Shown: piece by piece, positions 1 through 7,019 of the stretch | Position numbering within the stretch: the stretch's first letter is position 1 | Layout of the letters: every line of letters begins with the position of its first letter | Assembly: GCA_963791625.1 (NCBI GenBank) | Contig: CAWBTA010000015.1 | Coordinates: 1,054,001 to 1,118,000 of the forward strand | Length of the DNA: 64,000 nt | Direction of reading: 5' to 3' | From: JANMCE01 sp963791625 | Lineage (GTDB): Bacteria; Actinomycetota; Acidimicrobiia; Acidimicrobiales; Ilumatobacteraceae | Notes under the pieces: model-generated | The model's input: only the letters and a program-made list of their open reading frames with translations | What the model was told of the DNA's origin: nothing | Databases searched by the model: none | Made by a program: the position numbers and the translations under genes

Positions 1-2
1 AC

Positions 3-464
3 GTCACGATCATTCCCTACCATCTCGGTACCAGCGAATCGGCGAAGGCCGACCTCGCCCTCACCGCCGCACCGGCACCCTCGGCCGAGGCCATCCCTGG
101 TGTCACCGCCGCACCTCGCACCGGGCCGGCCGTCTCCTACATGTCGGCGGCCGACCTACCGAGCGACCGCACACCCATCGCCTCGGTTGAGATGCGACAA
201 CGCCTCACCATCGCCGGTCGGGTCCGGGCGATTCGAGTGCAACCGTGGGGTGGCAGCCCTGCCCTCGAACTGTCCCTGGCCGACGAGACCGGTAGCGTGA
301 CCGTCGTGTTCCTCGGCCGCCGGGAGATCGGCGGTGTACGCCTCGGCACCATCATGAAGATCACCGGTACTACGGGCCAACACCACGGCATCAAAGCCAT
401 CCTCAACCCCGACTTCCAGCTGATCTCCACCCCCGCCGAACCCATCAACCCCGACCACCACTAG
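3..464 (+). CDS. OB-fold nucleic-acid-binding protein, 5' end cut by the window
   Basis: The reading frame is open from the first bases, so the gene probably begins outside the window; an ATG at 141 would give a 107-residue protein but has no visible ribosome binding site. The part after residue 141 looks like a compact OB fold: a conserved strand 'RLTIAGRVRAIRV', then 'ALELSLADETGSVTVVFLGRR', glycine turns, and a short acidic/histidine tail. Upstream residues are an Ala/Pro-rich linker, suggesting a two-part protein. OB folds of this type bind single-stranded nucleic acid; no catalytic residues are evident. The identity of the N-terminal part cannot be judged. Confidence 0.65.
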   Translation, partial: VTIIPYHLGTSESAKADLALTAAPAPSAEAIPGVTAAPRTGPAVSYMSAADLPSDRTPIASVEMRQRLTIAGRVRAIRVQPWGGSPALELSLADETGSVTVVFLGRREIGGVRLGTIMKITGTTGQHHGIKAILNPDFQLISTPAEPINPDHH

Positions 465-473
465 CGCAGCGGG

Positions 474-599
474 TTAGCGGGTGAAGAGGTCGGCGACGTC
501 GAGGATGAAGCCGGCCGGTTCGGATGCGGCGGAGTTGATGGCGTCGCCGGCACCTGGACCGTAGGTAGCGAAGGGCAAGGGCACGACGGTCCGCTTCAC
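474..599 (-). CDS. Possible small ORF or gene remnant
   Basis: This short minus-strand frame encodes about 41 residues from a GTG, ending 'FILDVADLFTR'. It lies in the 248-bp gap between the OB-fold gene and the envelope protein gene. The frame is open only back to a TGA near 640 and has no clear Shine-Dalgarno sequence. The composition (PLPFATYGPGAGDAINSA) looks like the carboxyl end of a folded protein, so a decayed gene end is as likely as a functional small protein. Family not recognised. Confidence 0.22.
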   Translation of the reverse strand: MKRTVVPLPFATYGPGAGDAINSAASEPAGFILDVADLFTR

Positions 600-712
600 C
601 CTGTCGCGCTCAGCGGTACGACGCTGTTCGAATCAGTGCTCGAAAGCACGCCAGTCCACGACCCTATTGGTAGTGCCACGTTCGGGCGGTGCAGCGACAT
701 TACGCTGCACCT

Positions 713-2311
713 ATGCCTGAGAGTGATGTCTCCCCTCAATTTGCACAGCTCTTCCGCGACAAGGTGGCCGAGGGTGATCTTGCCTGGGTGCGCGACCACT
801 TCCAAAGCGGCCGACTGAACTTCTTGCGCGACCACATCACCACCGAAGAGCGCGGCCAGTTCGCCAGCCGGTTGGCCAAGGGTGACATGCCGTGGCTGCG
901 TCAGGTGCTGGCGCGGGTGGAAGTCCCGGGCGTTGGCCCCCTCAGTATGGCCGTCGGGTCGGCACCCGCGGTGCCTCCGTTGACGACACCGCCAGACCCG
1001 TCTACAGCCACCAGTTTTGCACCGCCAACCGGCGAGATGCCGGCGTCCATGGCCCAGCCCCCCGTCGTGCAATCACTCGGCTCGAGTGCGCCGGTTCCTC
1101 CGATCATCGAGGTGCCGACTGCTCCAGCAGCACCGGTCATCGTTCCACCCGCCGAGGTTGCCCCGACGGTGGTGCAGTCCATTGTGCCGCCGGTCGGTCA
1201 GGCCGAACCCACCGCCGAGTTCGAGGCCGACGCCGATCACGTCCTGACCACCACCACCAAGCGCAAGCGGCCACTGCTGCCGGTTCTCATCGCGCTCGCG
1301 GTCGTCGGCGGCGGTCTCTACTGGCTGCTGAACCGCAACGACGATTCTGCGACCACGTCGGCTACCACCGTGAAGACGGCTACCGTCACCACCAAGCCGG
1401 TTGGCAGTGCCGGGGCCACCACCGCTGCCGTGGCCACAACTGCAGCACCCCCGACCACGGCGCCGGTCGCACCGGCTGCACCGGTGATCGAGACCTTGCA
1501 GGCGGACGGGAACCACAAGACGCTACTGGCCGCGTTGCAGACGGCTGGTCTCACCGACACGTTGAAAAACGGCGGGCCATACACCGTCTTCGCTCCTACC
1601 GACGCGGCCTTCGCCCAGTTGCCGACCGGCACGCTCGACACGTTGCTCGGCAACAAGGACGCCCTGACCAAGGTGCTGCTGTTCCACGTGGCATCAGGCA
1701 ACCTCGGGCCCGCGGATCTGAAGAGCGGGCCGCTGCCGTCGCTGGAAGGTGACCCACTCACCATTCAGGTTGAGGGAACCAACGTGATCGTCAACGGTGT
1801 TGCCGCCACGTCCAGTCCGCAGGCTGCCTCGATCTTCTCCATCGACAAGGTGCTGCTCCCACCGAACGCCCTCCCGGCCGACACCACCGCACCGGCCGTT
1901 ACGACCGCGGCGCCGACGCCCGAAACCACGGCACCAGCCACCACCCTGGCGCCCGCGGGAGTAACGACCGCTGCGCCAACTACCGCGCCGCCCAAGGCCG
2001 GAGTGGAGAAGGTCTCGGTGTTCTTCAACGCAAGCAGCTCCAGCCTCACCCAGGAAGCAACAGTCATCCTGAAAGATGTCGCGAAGAAGATCAAAGCGGC
2101 CGGACCCAAGGCCTCGGTGACGATCACGGGCTACGCCGATAACCGGGGCACGCCCGCCAACATCGCCCTCGTCTCCAAGGAACGGGCACAGCGGGTGGCC
2201 GACTATCTCACCAGCCTCGGCGCGCAGGCCGCCTACAAGATCGTGGCCGGCGGGGCGCTGCCGGGCACCGACTACGACCAGGCCCGTCGTACCGAGATCG
2301 AACTGGGCTGA
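713..2311 (+). CDS. Membrane-anchored fasciclin-OmpA envelope protein
   Basis: From the ATG at 713 the product has 532 residues; a GTG eight codons upstream is possible but adds nothing conserved. Order: a helical cytoplasmic segment (about 1-80), a Pro/Ala/Thr-rich stretch, one membrane helix near 186-206 preceded by KRKR, a Thr/Ala linker, a fasciclin (FAS1) domain at about 258-385 with 'YTVFAPTDAAF' and 'VLLFHVASG', a second Thr/Pro linker, and a C-terminal OmpA/MotB-like domain (about 432-532, 'ITGYADNRG'). FAS1 domains mediate adhesion and OmpA-like domains bind peptidoglycan, so this likely ties surface adhesion to the wall. The N-terminal basic cluster predicts a cytoplasmic N terminus. 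Confidence 0.82.
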   Translation: MPESDVSPQFAQLFRDKVAEGDLAWVRDHFQSGRLNFLRDHITTEERGQFASRLAKGDMPWLRQVLARVEVPGVGPLSMAVGSAPAVPPLTTPPDPSTATSFAPPTGEMPASMAQPPVVQSLGSSAPVPPIIEVPTAPAAPVIVPPAEVAPTVVQSIVPPVGQAEPTAEFEADADHVLTTTTKRKRPLLPVLIALAVVGGGLYWLLNRNDDSATTSATTVKTATVTTKPVGSAGATTAAVATTAAPPTTAPVAPAAPVIETLQADGNHKTLLAALQTAGLTDTLKNGGPYTVFAPTDAAFAQLPTGTLDTLLGNKDALTKVLLFHVASGNLGPADLKSGPLPSLEGDPLTIQVEGTNVIVNGVAATSSPQAASIFSIDKVLLPPNALPADTTAPAVTTAAPTPETTAPATTLAPAGVTTAAPTTAPPKAGVEKVSVFFNASSSSLTQEATVILKDVAKKIKAAGPKASVTITGYADNRGTPANIALVSKERAQRVADYLTSLGAQAAYKIVAGGALPGTDYDQARRTEIELG

Positions 2312-2359
2312 TGATTCTGGCCCGGCCGCGCGAGGGCGCGCCGGGCCAAGCCGCGAGGC

Positions 2360-2794
2360 CTACGGGACGAGCTTGGTCAACGCTCGCTGGACGTTCGCCA
2401 CATCGGCGTCGGCCAGCGCGGCGCCGAAGTGGCGTTGGATGGCGCGTAGATAGACGGGTTTCACGCTGCGGTAGCGCTCACGACCGACTTTGGTGAGCGC
2501 GGCAAGCGTGCCGCGACCGTCGGCAGGGTCGGCCTCCCGGGAAATGAGGCCGTCGGCTTCGATGCGGTCAACCAGCCGAGTAAGGCTGCTCTTGTTCATG
2601 AACAACGTGGCGGCAAGATCTTGCATCCGGAGACGACCGCCCGCTTCGCTGAGTACGTGGAGCACGTCGAACCAGGCAAGTTGCATCTCCCGTTCGTTGT
2701 CGAGGTCGGCGGAGATTGCTGCCTTTACCTGCGCATGGGACGAACGGAACACGTCCCATGCCTGGACACGATCATCAGAAGGTAGAGAGGCCAC
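2360..2794 (-). CDS. MarR-family transcriptional regulator
   Basis: The 144-residue product has the MarR winged-helix layout: a helical dimerisation start, 'LRMQDLAATLFMNKSSLTRLVDRIEADGLISRE' as helix-turn-helix and wing entry, then a basic/Asp wing and C-terminal dimerisation helices. GTG start with GGAG three bases upstream. MarR proteins repress genes for drug, phenolic or oxidative stress response and are released by small ligands. No obvious target is divergent from it; the alkB unit upstream on the same strand ends 32 bases before its start. Confidence 0.85.
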   Translation of the reverse strand: MASLPSDDRVQAWDVFRSSHAQVKAAISADLDNEREMQLAWFDVLHVLSEAGGRLRMQDLAATLFMNKSSLTRLVDRIEADGLISREADPADGRGTLAALTKVGRERYRSVKPVYLRAIQRHFGAALADADVANVQRALTKLVP

Positions 2795-2826
2795 GACTCC
2801 AATGATACGCGCGCTTGAGCGAGCCG

Positions 2827-2922
2827 CTACCGGTCGCCCATGAGCGAAACGATCGTTCCGACGAACAGACTCAGCATCAGTACAAGGGCGCTACCAGCAA
2901 CAAAGTTCAGTGCAATGGTCAT
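2827..2922 (-). CDS. 31-residue single-pass membrane peptide downstream of alkB
   Basis: ATG at 2922 preceded by GGGAG at a six-base distance opens a 31-codon frame ending in TAG at 2827. The product is almost entirely one hydrophobic helix ('NFVAGSALVLMLSLFVG') with a short polar end 'MGDR'. It starts 12 bases after the alkB stop on the same strand, so it is probably co-transcribed with alkB from a promoter carrying an SOS box. Tiny SOS-induced membrane peptides are known in other bacteria (TisB, the Caulobacter division inhibitor SidA). Function here is inference; homology cannot be assessed. Confidence 0.55.
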   Translation of the reverse strand: MTIALNFVAGSALVLMLSLFVGTIVSLMGDR

Positions 2923-2934
2923 TTGTGGCTCCCG

Positions 2935-3687
2935 TCAGGTAGTTGTTGATGAAACAGATTCCCAAACCCGATGTTCAGCTTGGCGTTGAGCCTTGGCGGC
3001 CGCGTCGCGGTCACGTGACGATCGCGCGCGACTCGGGTGGTCAGATGTCACATCACCCCGTGGTCCATCGGAGTCATGTCGAAAAACGAGGCTGATGCGA
3101 GGCCCGGCCTTGGATACTTTGGGCACCGAGTGTTCCCACCCTTCGTTGGCTAGGCCACCCATGGTGAGCAAATCACCGTGGCCGACAAGGAACGCACGCG
3201 ACGCCCCGCCGCCTCGGGGGCGAAGGAGGAACGGCCGGGGAGCGCCGGTGCTGACGATGGAGACGGCGGCATCGCCGGACACGCCGAGGCGGTCGCGATG
3301 CCACGCGACGCTGTCGCGCCCGTCTCGGTAGAAGTTGGCGCCGATGGAGTCGAAGATCTTGCCGTATCGGATCGACAACAGCATGCGCATGTCGGTGAGA
3401 AAGGGCGACGGCAGGCGGGAGCCGCTTCCCGCCTGCCACCACCACACCAGTCGTGGCTCAATGACCATGCGGTCGTACATCCGCACAGTTCTCTGTTGCC
3501 ACGACAGGGAATTGGCCAATTCGTCAAACAGACGATCGGCGCCGGTGAGCCACCGGGGCACCACCTCGACCCACGAGTCATCGTCCAACCAGGTACGCTC
3601 CGACCCGGTAAACCGGACGTCGACCGCCGGCTCATCCAATCCGTTGAAGGTCGGTTGCAGTGTTGGTCGGTCGGTCACTACGAACAT
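2935..3687 (-). CDS. alkB: AlkB-like alkylated-DNA repair dioxygenase
   Basis: 2-Oxoglutarate/Fe(II) dioxygenase that oxidatively removes methyl lesions from nucleobases. The double-stranded beta-helix core is visible with the iron ligands in 'AWHRD' (HxD) and 'WEHSVPK' (distal His), and the 2OG-binding Arg in 'RISLVFRH'. 'FDSIGANFYRDG' matches the substrate-lid region of AlkB proteins. About 250 residues with a basic C-terminal tail. The start is uncertain: ATG at 3687, GTG at 3678, or TTG at 3723; the first lies inside the SOS box, which would imply a leaderless or near-leaderless transcript. Divergent from the methyltransferase gene at 3738. Confidence 0.85.
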   Translation of the reverse strand: MFVVTDRPTLQPTFNGLDEPAVDVRFTGSERTWLDDDSWVEVVPRWLTGADRLFDELANSLSWQQRTVRMYDRMVIEPRLVWWWQAGSGSRLPSPFLTDMRMLLSIRYGKIFDSIGANFYRDGRDSVAWHRDRLGVSGDAAVSIVSTGAPRPFLLRPRGGGASRAFLVGHGDLLTMGGLANEGWEHSVPKVSKAGPRISLVFRHDSDGPRGDVTSDHPSRARSSRDRDAAAKAQRQAEHRVWESVSSTTT

Positions 3688-3694
3688 GTGTTCG
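3681..3694. promoter_or_regulatory. LexA (SOS) box in the alkB promoter
   Basis: CGAACATGTGTTCG fits the actinobacterial SOS box CGAAC-N4-GTTCG exactly and is a near-perfect dyad. It overlaps the candidate alkB start codons and is 44 bp upstream of the divergent TrmH-family gene. LexA binding here would make alkB and the membrane peptide behind it damage-inducible. Confidence 0.7.
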
Positions 3695-3737
3695 ATAGTC
3701 GCGCACCTGTCGGCCGGCGTCAAGGGGGAATCAACCT

Positions 3738-4541
3738 ATGGCCAATGTCGTCGAAGTCACCGATCCGCAGGACGCCCGCCTGGCCCTGTATGGCCGCCTA
3801 AACGAGCCAGAGGCCCGAGAACGCCACGAAAAGGCGGCTGGCGTCTTCATCGTGGAGGGCCAGACCGCCATTGAACGCCTGCTGGAAAGCAAGCACGAAG
3901 TCATCTCCGTGTTGCTTACCGCCACCCGCTACGAGAACCTGGCCGACCGCCTGGCCCTGTTGGACATCGACGTCTTTCTGGCCTCGCGCGAGATCCTGCG
4001 AGCAACGGTCGGGTTTGATCTGCACCGCGGTGCCGTGGCGCTCGTACGCCGTCCCGACCCGCTCGCGCTGGCTGATGTGCTGGCGACGTCACGCACATTG
4101 GCCATCTTGGAAGGCTTGAACGATCACGAGAACCTCGGCGCAATTGCGCGCACGGCGCGGGCCTTCGGGATCGATGCCTTTGTGCTCGACCCGACCTGCG
4201 CCGACCCGTACTACCGTCGCGCCATCCGCGTATCGATGGGCGAGATGTTGTTCCTACCCATCACCGTCGCCGCCAACTGGCCGGTCGATCTTCAGCAGAT
4301 TCGTGCCGCCGGTTTTCGCACGCTCGCGCTGACGCCTGCCCTTGATGCCAAACCGTTGCGAAGTGTCAGTCGTCGCGCCGGTGAGCGTCTCGCCATCATG
4401 CTCGGTGCAGAGGGCCCCGGTCTGACCCAACGCGCCCAGAACGCGGCCGACGAACGTGTGCGCATAGAGATCTCGCCCGACGTCGATTCCGTCAACGTCG
4501 GCCACGCCGCCGCCGTCGCCTTCCACGCCCTCTCAGCCTAG
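3738..4541 (+). CDS. TrmH/SpoU-family RNA 2'-O-methyltransferase
   Basis: 267 residues with an N-terminal RNA substrate-binding domain (about 1-105) and a SPOUT methyltransferase domain. The three SpoU motifs are present: 'NDHENLGAIARTARAFG' (motif 1), 'IMLGAEGPGL' (motif 2) and 'VDSVNVGHAAAVAFHAL' (motif 3), which form the trefoil-knot SAM site. Such enzymes methylate ribose in tRNA or 23S rRNA (TrmH, RlmB, TsnR relatives); the exact target cannot be read from sequence. GGGGGAA upstream of the ATG is a fair ribosome binding site. Confidence 0.88.
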   Translation: MANVVEVTDPQDARLALYGRLNEPEARERHEKAAGVFIVEGQTAIERLLESKHEVISVLLTATRYENLADRLALLDIDVFLASREILRATVGFDLHRGAVALVRRPDPLALADVLATSRTLAILEGLNDHENLGAIARTARAFGIDAFVLDPTCADPYYRRAIRVSMGEMLFLPITVAANWPVDLQQIRAAGFRTLALTPALDAKPLRSVSRRAGERLAIMLGAEGPGLTQRAQNAADERVRIEISPDVDSVNVGHAAAVAFHALSA

Positions 4542-4555
4542 GGTCGATCTCGCGC

Positions 4556-5893
4556 TCAGCGAGCGCGTTCGATGCCGCGGGCGATGAGGTTCTCGAGCTG
4601 TTCCTGACGACCCGACACCCGCGTGGGTTCGCCGGCCCCGGTCGCATGGTCACGCAGATCGGCGAGCGACTTCTTACCGCCGAGAATGTCGGCGCCGAGG
4701 TTCCCGTCCCAGCCGGCGTAACGGGCAGCGAGACGCTCATCGAGTTCACCTTCGGTCAGAATGGTTGCAGCTGCAAGTAATGAGCGAGCCATGGTGTCCA
4801 TGCCGCCGATGTGACCTATGAAAAGGTCATTGCGGTCGATGGACTGTCGGCGAAGCTTGGTGTCGAAGTTCAACCCGCCCGTGGTGAAGCCGCCGCCACG
4901 CAGGATTTCCAGCATGCCGAGCGTCATCACTTCAACCGACATCGGGAAGCGATCGAGGTCCCAGCCCAAACGGTCGTCACCGCTGTTGGCGTCGATGGAA
5001 CCGAAGATGCCGGCGTTGACGGCAGTGGCAATCTCATGCGGGAAGTCGTGGCCCGACAGCGTCGCATGATTGACCTCGATGTTGGTCTTGATCTCATCGG
5101 CAAGGTCGTACTTCTGCAGGAAGGCGTGCACCGTCGCCACATCGAAGTCGTACTGATGCTTCGTCGGCTCACAGGGCTTGGGCTCAATGAGCAGGGTGCC
5201 GGTGAAGCCGATCTTGCGCTTGTGTTCGACCACAAGGTGGAGGAAGCGGGCGAGTTGGTCGAGCTCACGCCCGAGGTTGGTGTTGAGCAGCGTGTCGTAT
5301 CCCTCGCGGCCACCCCACAGCACGTAGTTGTCCCCACCGAGTCGATGCGTAGCGTCGAGCGCCAACGAAACCTGACCGGCGGCGTAGGCGAACACTTCGG
5401 GGTCAGGGTTGGTGGCGGCACCGGCCTGATAGCGGGCGTTGGAGAACAGGTTGGCGGTGCCCCACAACAGCTTCACCCCCGTTGATTCCTGGTAGTCGGC
5501 CGCCAATTCCACCATCGTGTGCAGGCGGTCGGCCGACTCGGCAAACGACTGACCTTCCGGCGCAATGTCACGGTCGTGGAAGGCGTAGAACGGCGCGCCC
5601 AGCTTCGACACGAACTCGAACGCGGCGGCCATCTTCTGCTTGGCTGCTTCCATCGGATCGACGTTCGGGTGAAGGTTCGGATGCCACGGGCGGTCCATGG
5701 TTCCGGCACCGAAAATGTCGAGACCGTCCCAGGCGAACGAGTGCCAGTAACACACCGCGAACCGCAGGTGTTCCTTCATCGACTTACCGAGCACGACCCG
5801 GTTTTCGTCGTACCAACGAAATGCCAAGGGATTGTCGCTGTCGGGACCTTCATACGGAATGCGAGCAGTGACGTCTGGGAAGAAGGGATCCAC
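4556..5893 (-). CDS. xylA: Xylose isomerase
   Basis: Interconverts D-xylose and D-xylulose (also glucose/fructose) using two divalent cations in a TIM barrel. 445 residues, the length of the longer class II enzymes. Recognisable blocks: 'CYWHSFAWDG', 'YAFHDRDIAPEG', 'YVLWGGREGYDTLLNT', 'LLIEPKPCEPTKHQYD', 'NIEVNHATLSGHDFPHEI' and 'GSIDANSGD', which carry the catalytic His and metal-binding Glu/Asp residues. GTG start with AGGAGA upstream. No xylulokinase or sugar transporter is adjacent, so xylose use would rely on genes elsewhere, or the enzyme serves the neighbouring polyol/inositol metabolism. Confidence 0.95.
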   Translation of the reverse strand: MDPFFPDVTARIPYEGPDSDNPLAFRWYDENRVVLGKSMKEHLRFAVCYWHSFAWDGLDIFGAGTMDRPWHPNLHPNVDPMEAAKQKMAAAFEFVSKLGAPFYAFHDRDIAPEGQSFAESADRLHTMVELAADYQESTGVKLLWGTANLFSNARYQAGAATNPDPEVFAYAAGQVSLALDATHRLGGDNYVLWGGREGYDTLLNTNLGRELDQLARFLHLVVEHKRKIGFTGTLLIEPKPCEPTKHQYDFDVATVHAFLQKYDLADEIKTNIEVNHATLSGHDFPHEIATAVNAGIFGSIDANSGDDRLGWDLDRFPMSVEVMTLGMLEILRGGGFTTGGLNFDTKLRRQSIDRNDLFIGHIGGMDTMARSLLAAATILTEGELDERLAARYAGWDGNLGADILGGKKSLADLRDHATGAGEPTRVSGRQEQLENLIARGIERAR

Positions 5894-5964
5894 GGCGAGT
5901 TCTCCTAGAAAGTGAACGATTTCGGCGTCACAACATTGCCAGATCGCCCCAGCCGGCGCTCTCC

Positions 5965-6067
5965 GCTCGCGCGTTACCCGCCTTCCGTTCGCGCGTTAGG
6001 TCAGAAACCGGTCGATTCCGCTGACTCAAGGGTCTTACGCGTGGATGTGGGCGGGCTAACGCGCGAA
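5965..6067. repeat. Inverted intergenic element 1 (22-bp pitch)
   Basis: Left arm: TCGCGCGTTA at 5967-5976 and again at 5989-5998, exactly 22 bp apart. Right arm: the reverse complement CTAACGCGCGAA at 6056-6067 and a weaker copy (CTTACGCGTGG) at 6034, again 22 bp apart. The inner perfect inverted pair is 12 bp (5988-5999 with 6056-6067). The right arm abuts the stop codon of the DUF559 gene. It shares architecture with elements at 6911 and 49944. Possibly a bidirectional terminator or a small mobile palindrome. Confidence 0.6.
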
Positions 6068-6823
6068 TCAGGCAGCCAAAGCCAGATCCCATCCAGCTCG
6101 CCGAAATGCGCCCACCAGTGAACGCCGCACCATGGCCGGTTCGTGTTCGATCTGGTTCGGCGTGACGGTTATCCAGTGGTACCCAAGTTCGTTGTAGACC
6201 GCGCCGCGACGATGGTCTCGTTCGAACTGGCCTTCATGGAACTCTCGGCTGTCTACCTCAACCAGAAGTCCCATCGACGTTCGGATCGTTTCAGGGCGAC
6301 GTTGCCGGCCAAACGGGATCATGAAGTCGGCACGGAACTCAATGCGGCCACGGCGAAGAACCGGGATCTGGCGCCACGGAACAACTCCCCACGTTCGCAG
6401 AAGTTGGACCGCCCGAGTCTCCGCGTAGCTCTCGGTGGGCGGCACGTTTCCCCGGCGCTGCAAAACTGCCTGCAGCATCCGGTCGCCCGGGGCTCCTCCT
6501 CGGGCCGCTCGCACCTTGGCCCCATCCCGAAGGGCATGCTCGACGGCCAGCTCAACTCGGTCAATCGGGGAGATCCGATCAGCCAGCCGCAAGAGGTCGA
6601 CCGGTATGGCGTTGAGGTGCCGCACGACTGTCTCGACTGGACAGAGTCGTACGTCGTCGATTTCGACGGGCGTGTCCCACCGCCGCGTTCGCACGACACG
6701 TTCGCCGGACTCACCTCCGATCGGGGCGCACCAGAGTTCCGGCCAGTCACTACCTTTGAAGCCGTCCAGTCCGTAGACGCCCGCAGCATAGGGACCGGTC
6801 ATGGCAATACGACGATGGGTCAT
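6068..6823 (-). CDS. DUF559/VSR-like nuclease-fold protein
   Basis: 251 residues. The C-terminal third looks like the PD-(D/E)XK very-short-patch-repair fold of DUF559 proteins: 'IEFRADFMIPF', then 'GLLVEVDSREFHEGQFERDHRR' and 'YNELGYHWITVTPNQIE', giving the D...ExD...H pattern of the family. The N-terminal part resembles the AbiEi-like proteins often fused to this domain in actinobacteria ('DDVRLCPVETVVRHLN'). GGAGGGG ribosome binding site upstream of ATG 6823. The gene stands alone between two related inverted elements, unlike its metabolic neighbours, suggesting mobility. Whether it cuts DNA is unknown. Confidence 0.7.
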   Translation of the reverse strand: MTHRRIAMTGPYAAGVYGLDGFKGSDWPELWCAPIGGESGERVVRTRRWDTPVEIDDVRLCPVETVVRHLNAIPVDLLRLADRISPIDRVELAVEHALRDGAKVRAARGGAPGDRMLQAVLQRRGNVPPTESYAETRAVQLLRTWGVVPWRQIPVLRRGRIEFRADFMIPFGRQRRPETIRTSMGLLVEVDSREFHEGQFERDHRRGAVYNELGYHWITVTPNQIEHEPAMVRRSLVGAFRRAGWDLALAA

Positions 6824-6910
6824 TTACCCCTCCAAACAACCGAAATGCTCAGGAAGGGGAAGGTTCATAGCTTTGATCGCCGGGTGCCTGCGCGTCAAGA
6901 CCCTCAAGGC

Positions 6911-7009
6911 CCGCGTGTTAGGCCCTTTCCATTCGCGCGTTAGGACGAATGTGAGCCGGTTTGGGGCCCCGATTTGGACCAACGCGCGAATGGAAAAGGG
7001 CCAACGCGG
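6911..7009. repeat. Inverted intergenic element 2 (22-bp pitch)
   Basis: Left arm 6911-6944 and right arm 6979-7009 are nearly perfect reverse complements over about 31 bp. Each arm carries the core twice: GCGTGTTAGG at 6913 and GCGCGTTAGG at 6935; CCAACGCG at 6979 and again at 7001. The pitch is 22 bp in both arms. The 34-base loop contains GGGGCCCC. It separates the iolD 3' end from the DUF559 gene, both on the minus strand. Confidence 0.65.
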
Positions 7010-7019
7010 CGAAAACCGG

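Noticed and set aside
689..712. GTG at 689 as start of the fasciclin-OmpA gene
   Set aside because: The ATG at 713 is a better start and the eight extra residues are unlike the rest of the protein.
4811..5485. 224-codon plus-strand frame opposite xylA
   Set aside because: Mirror of the conserved xylose isomerase sequence; low-complexity Glu/Val/Gly composition.
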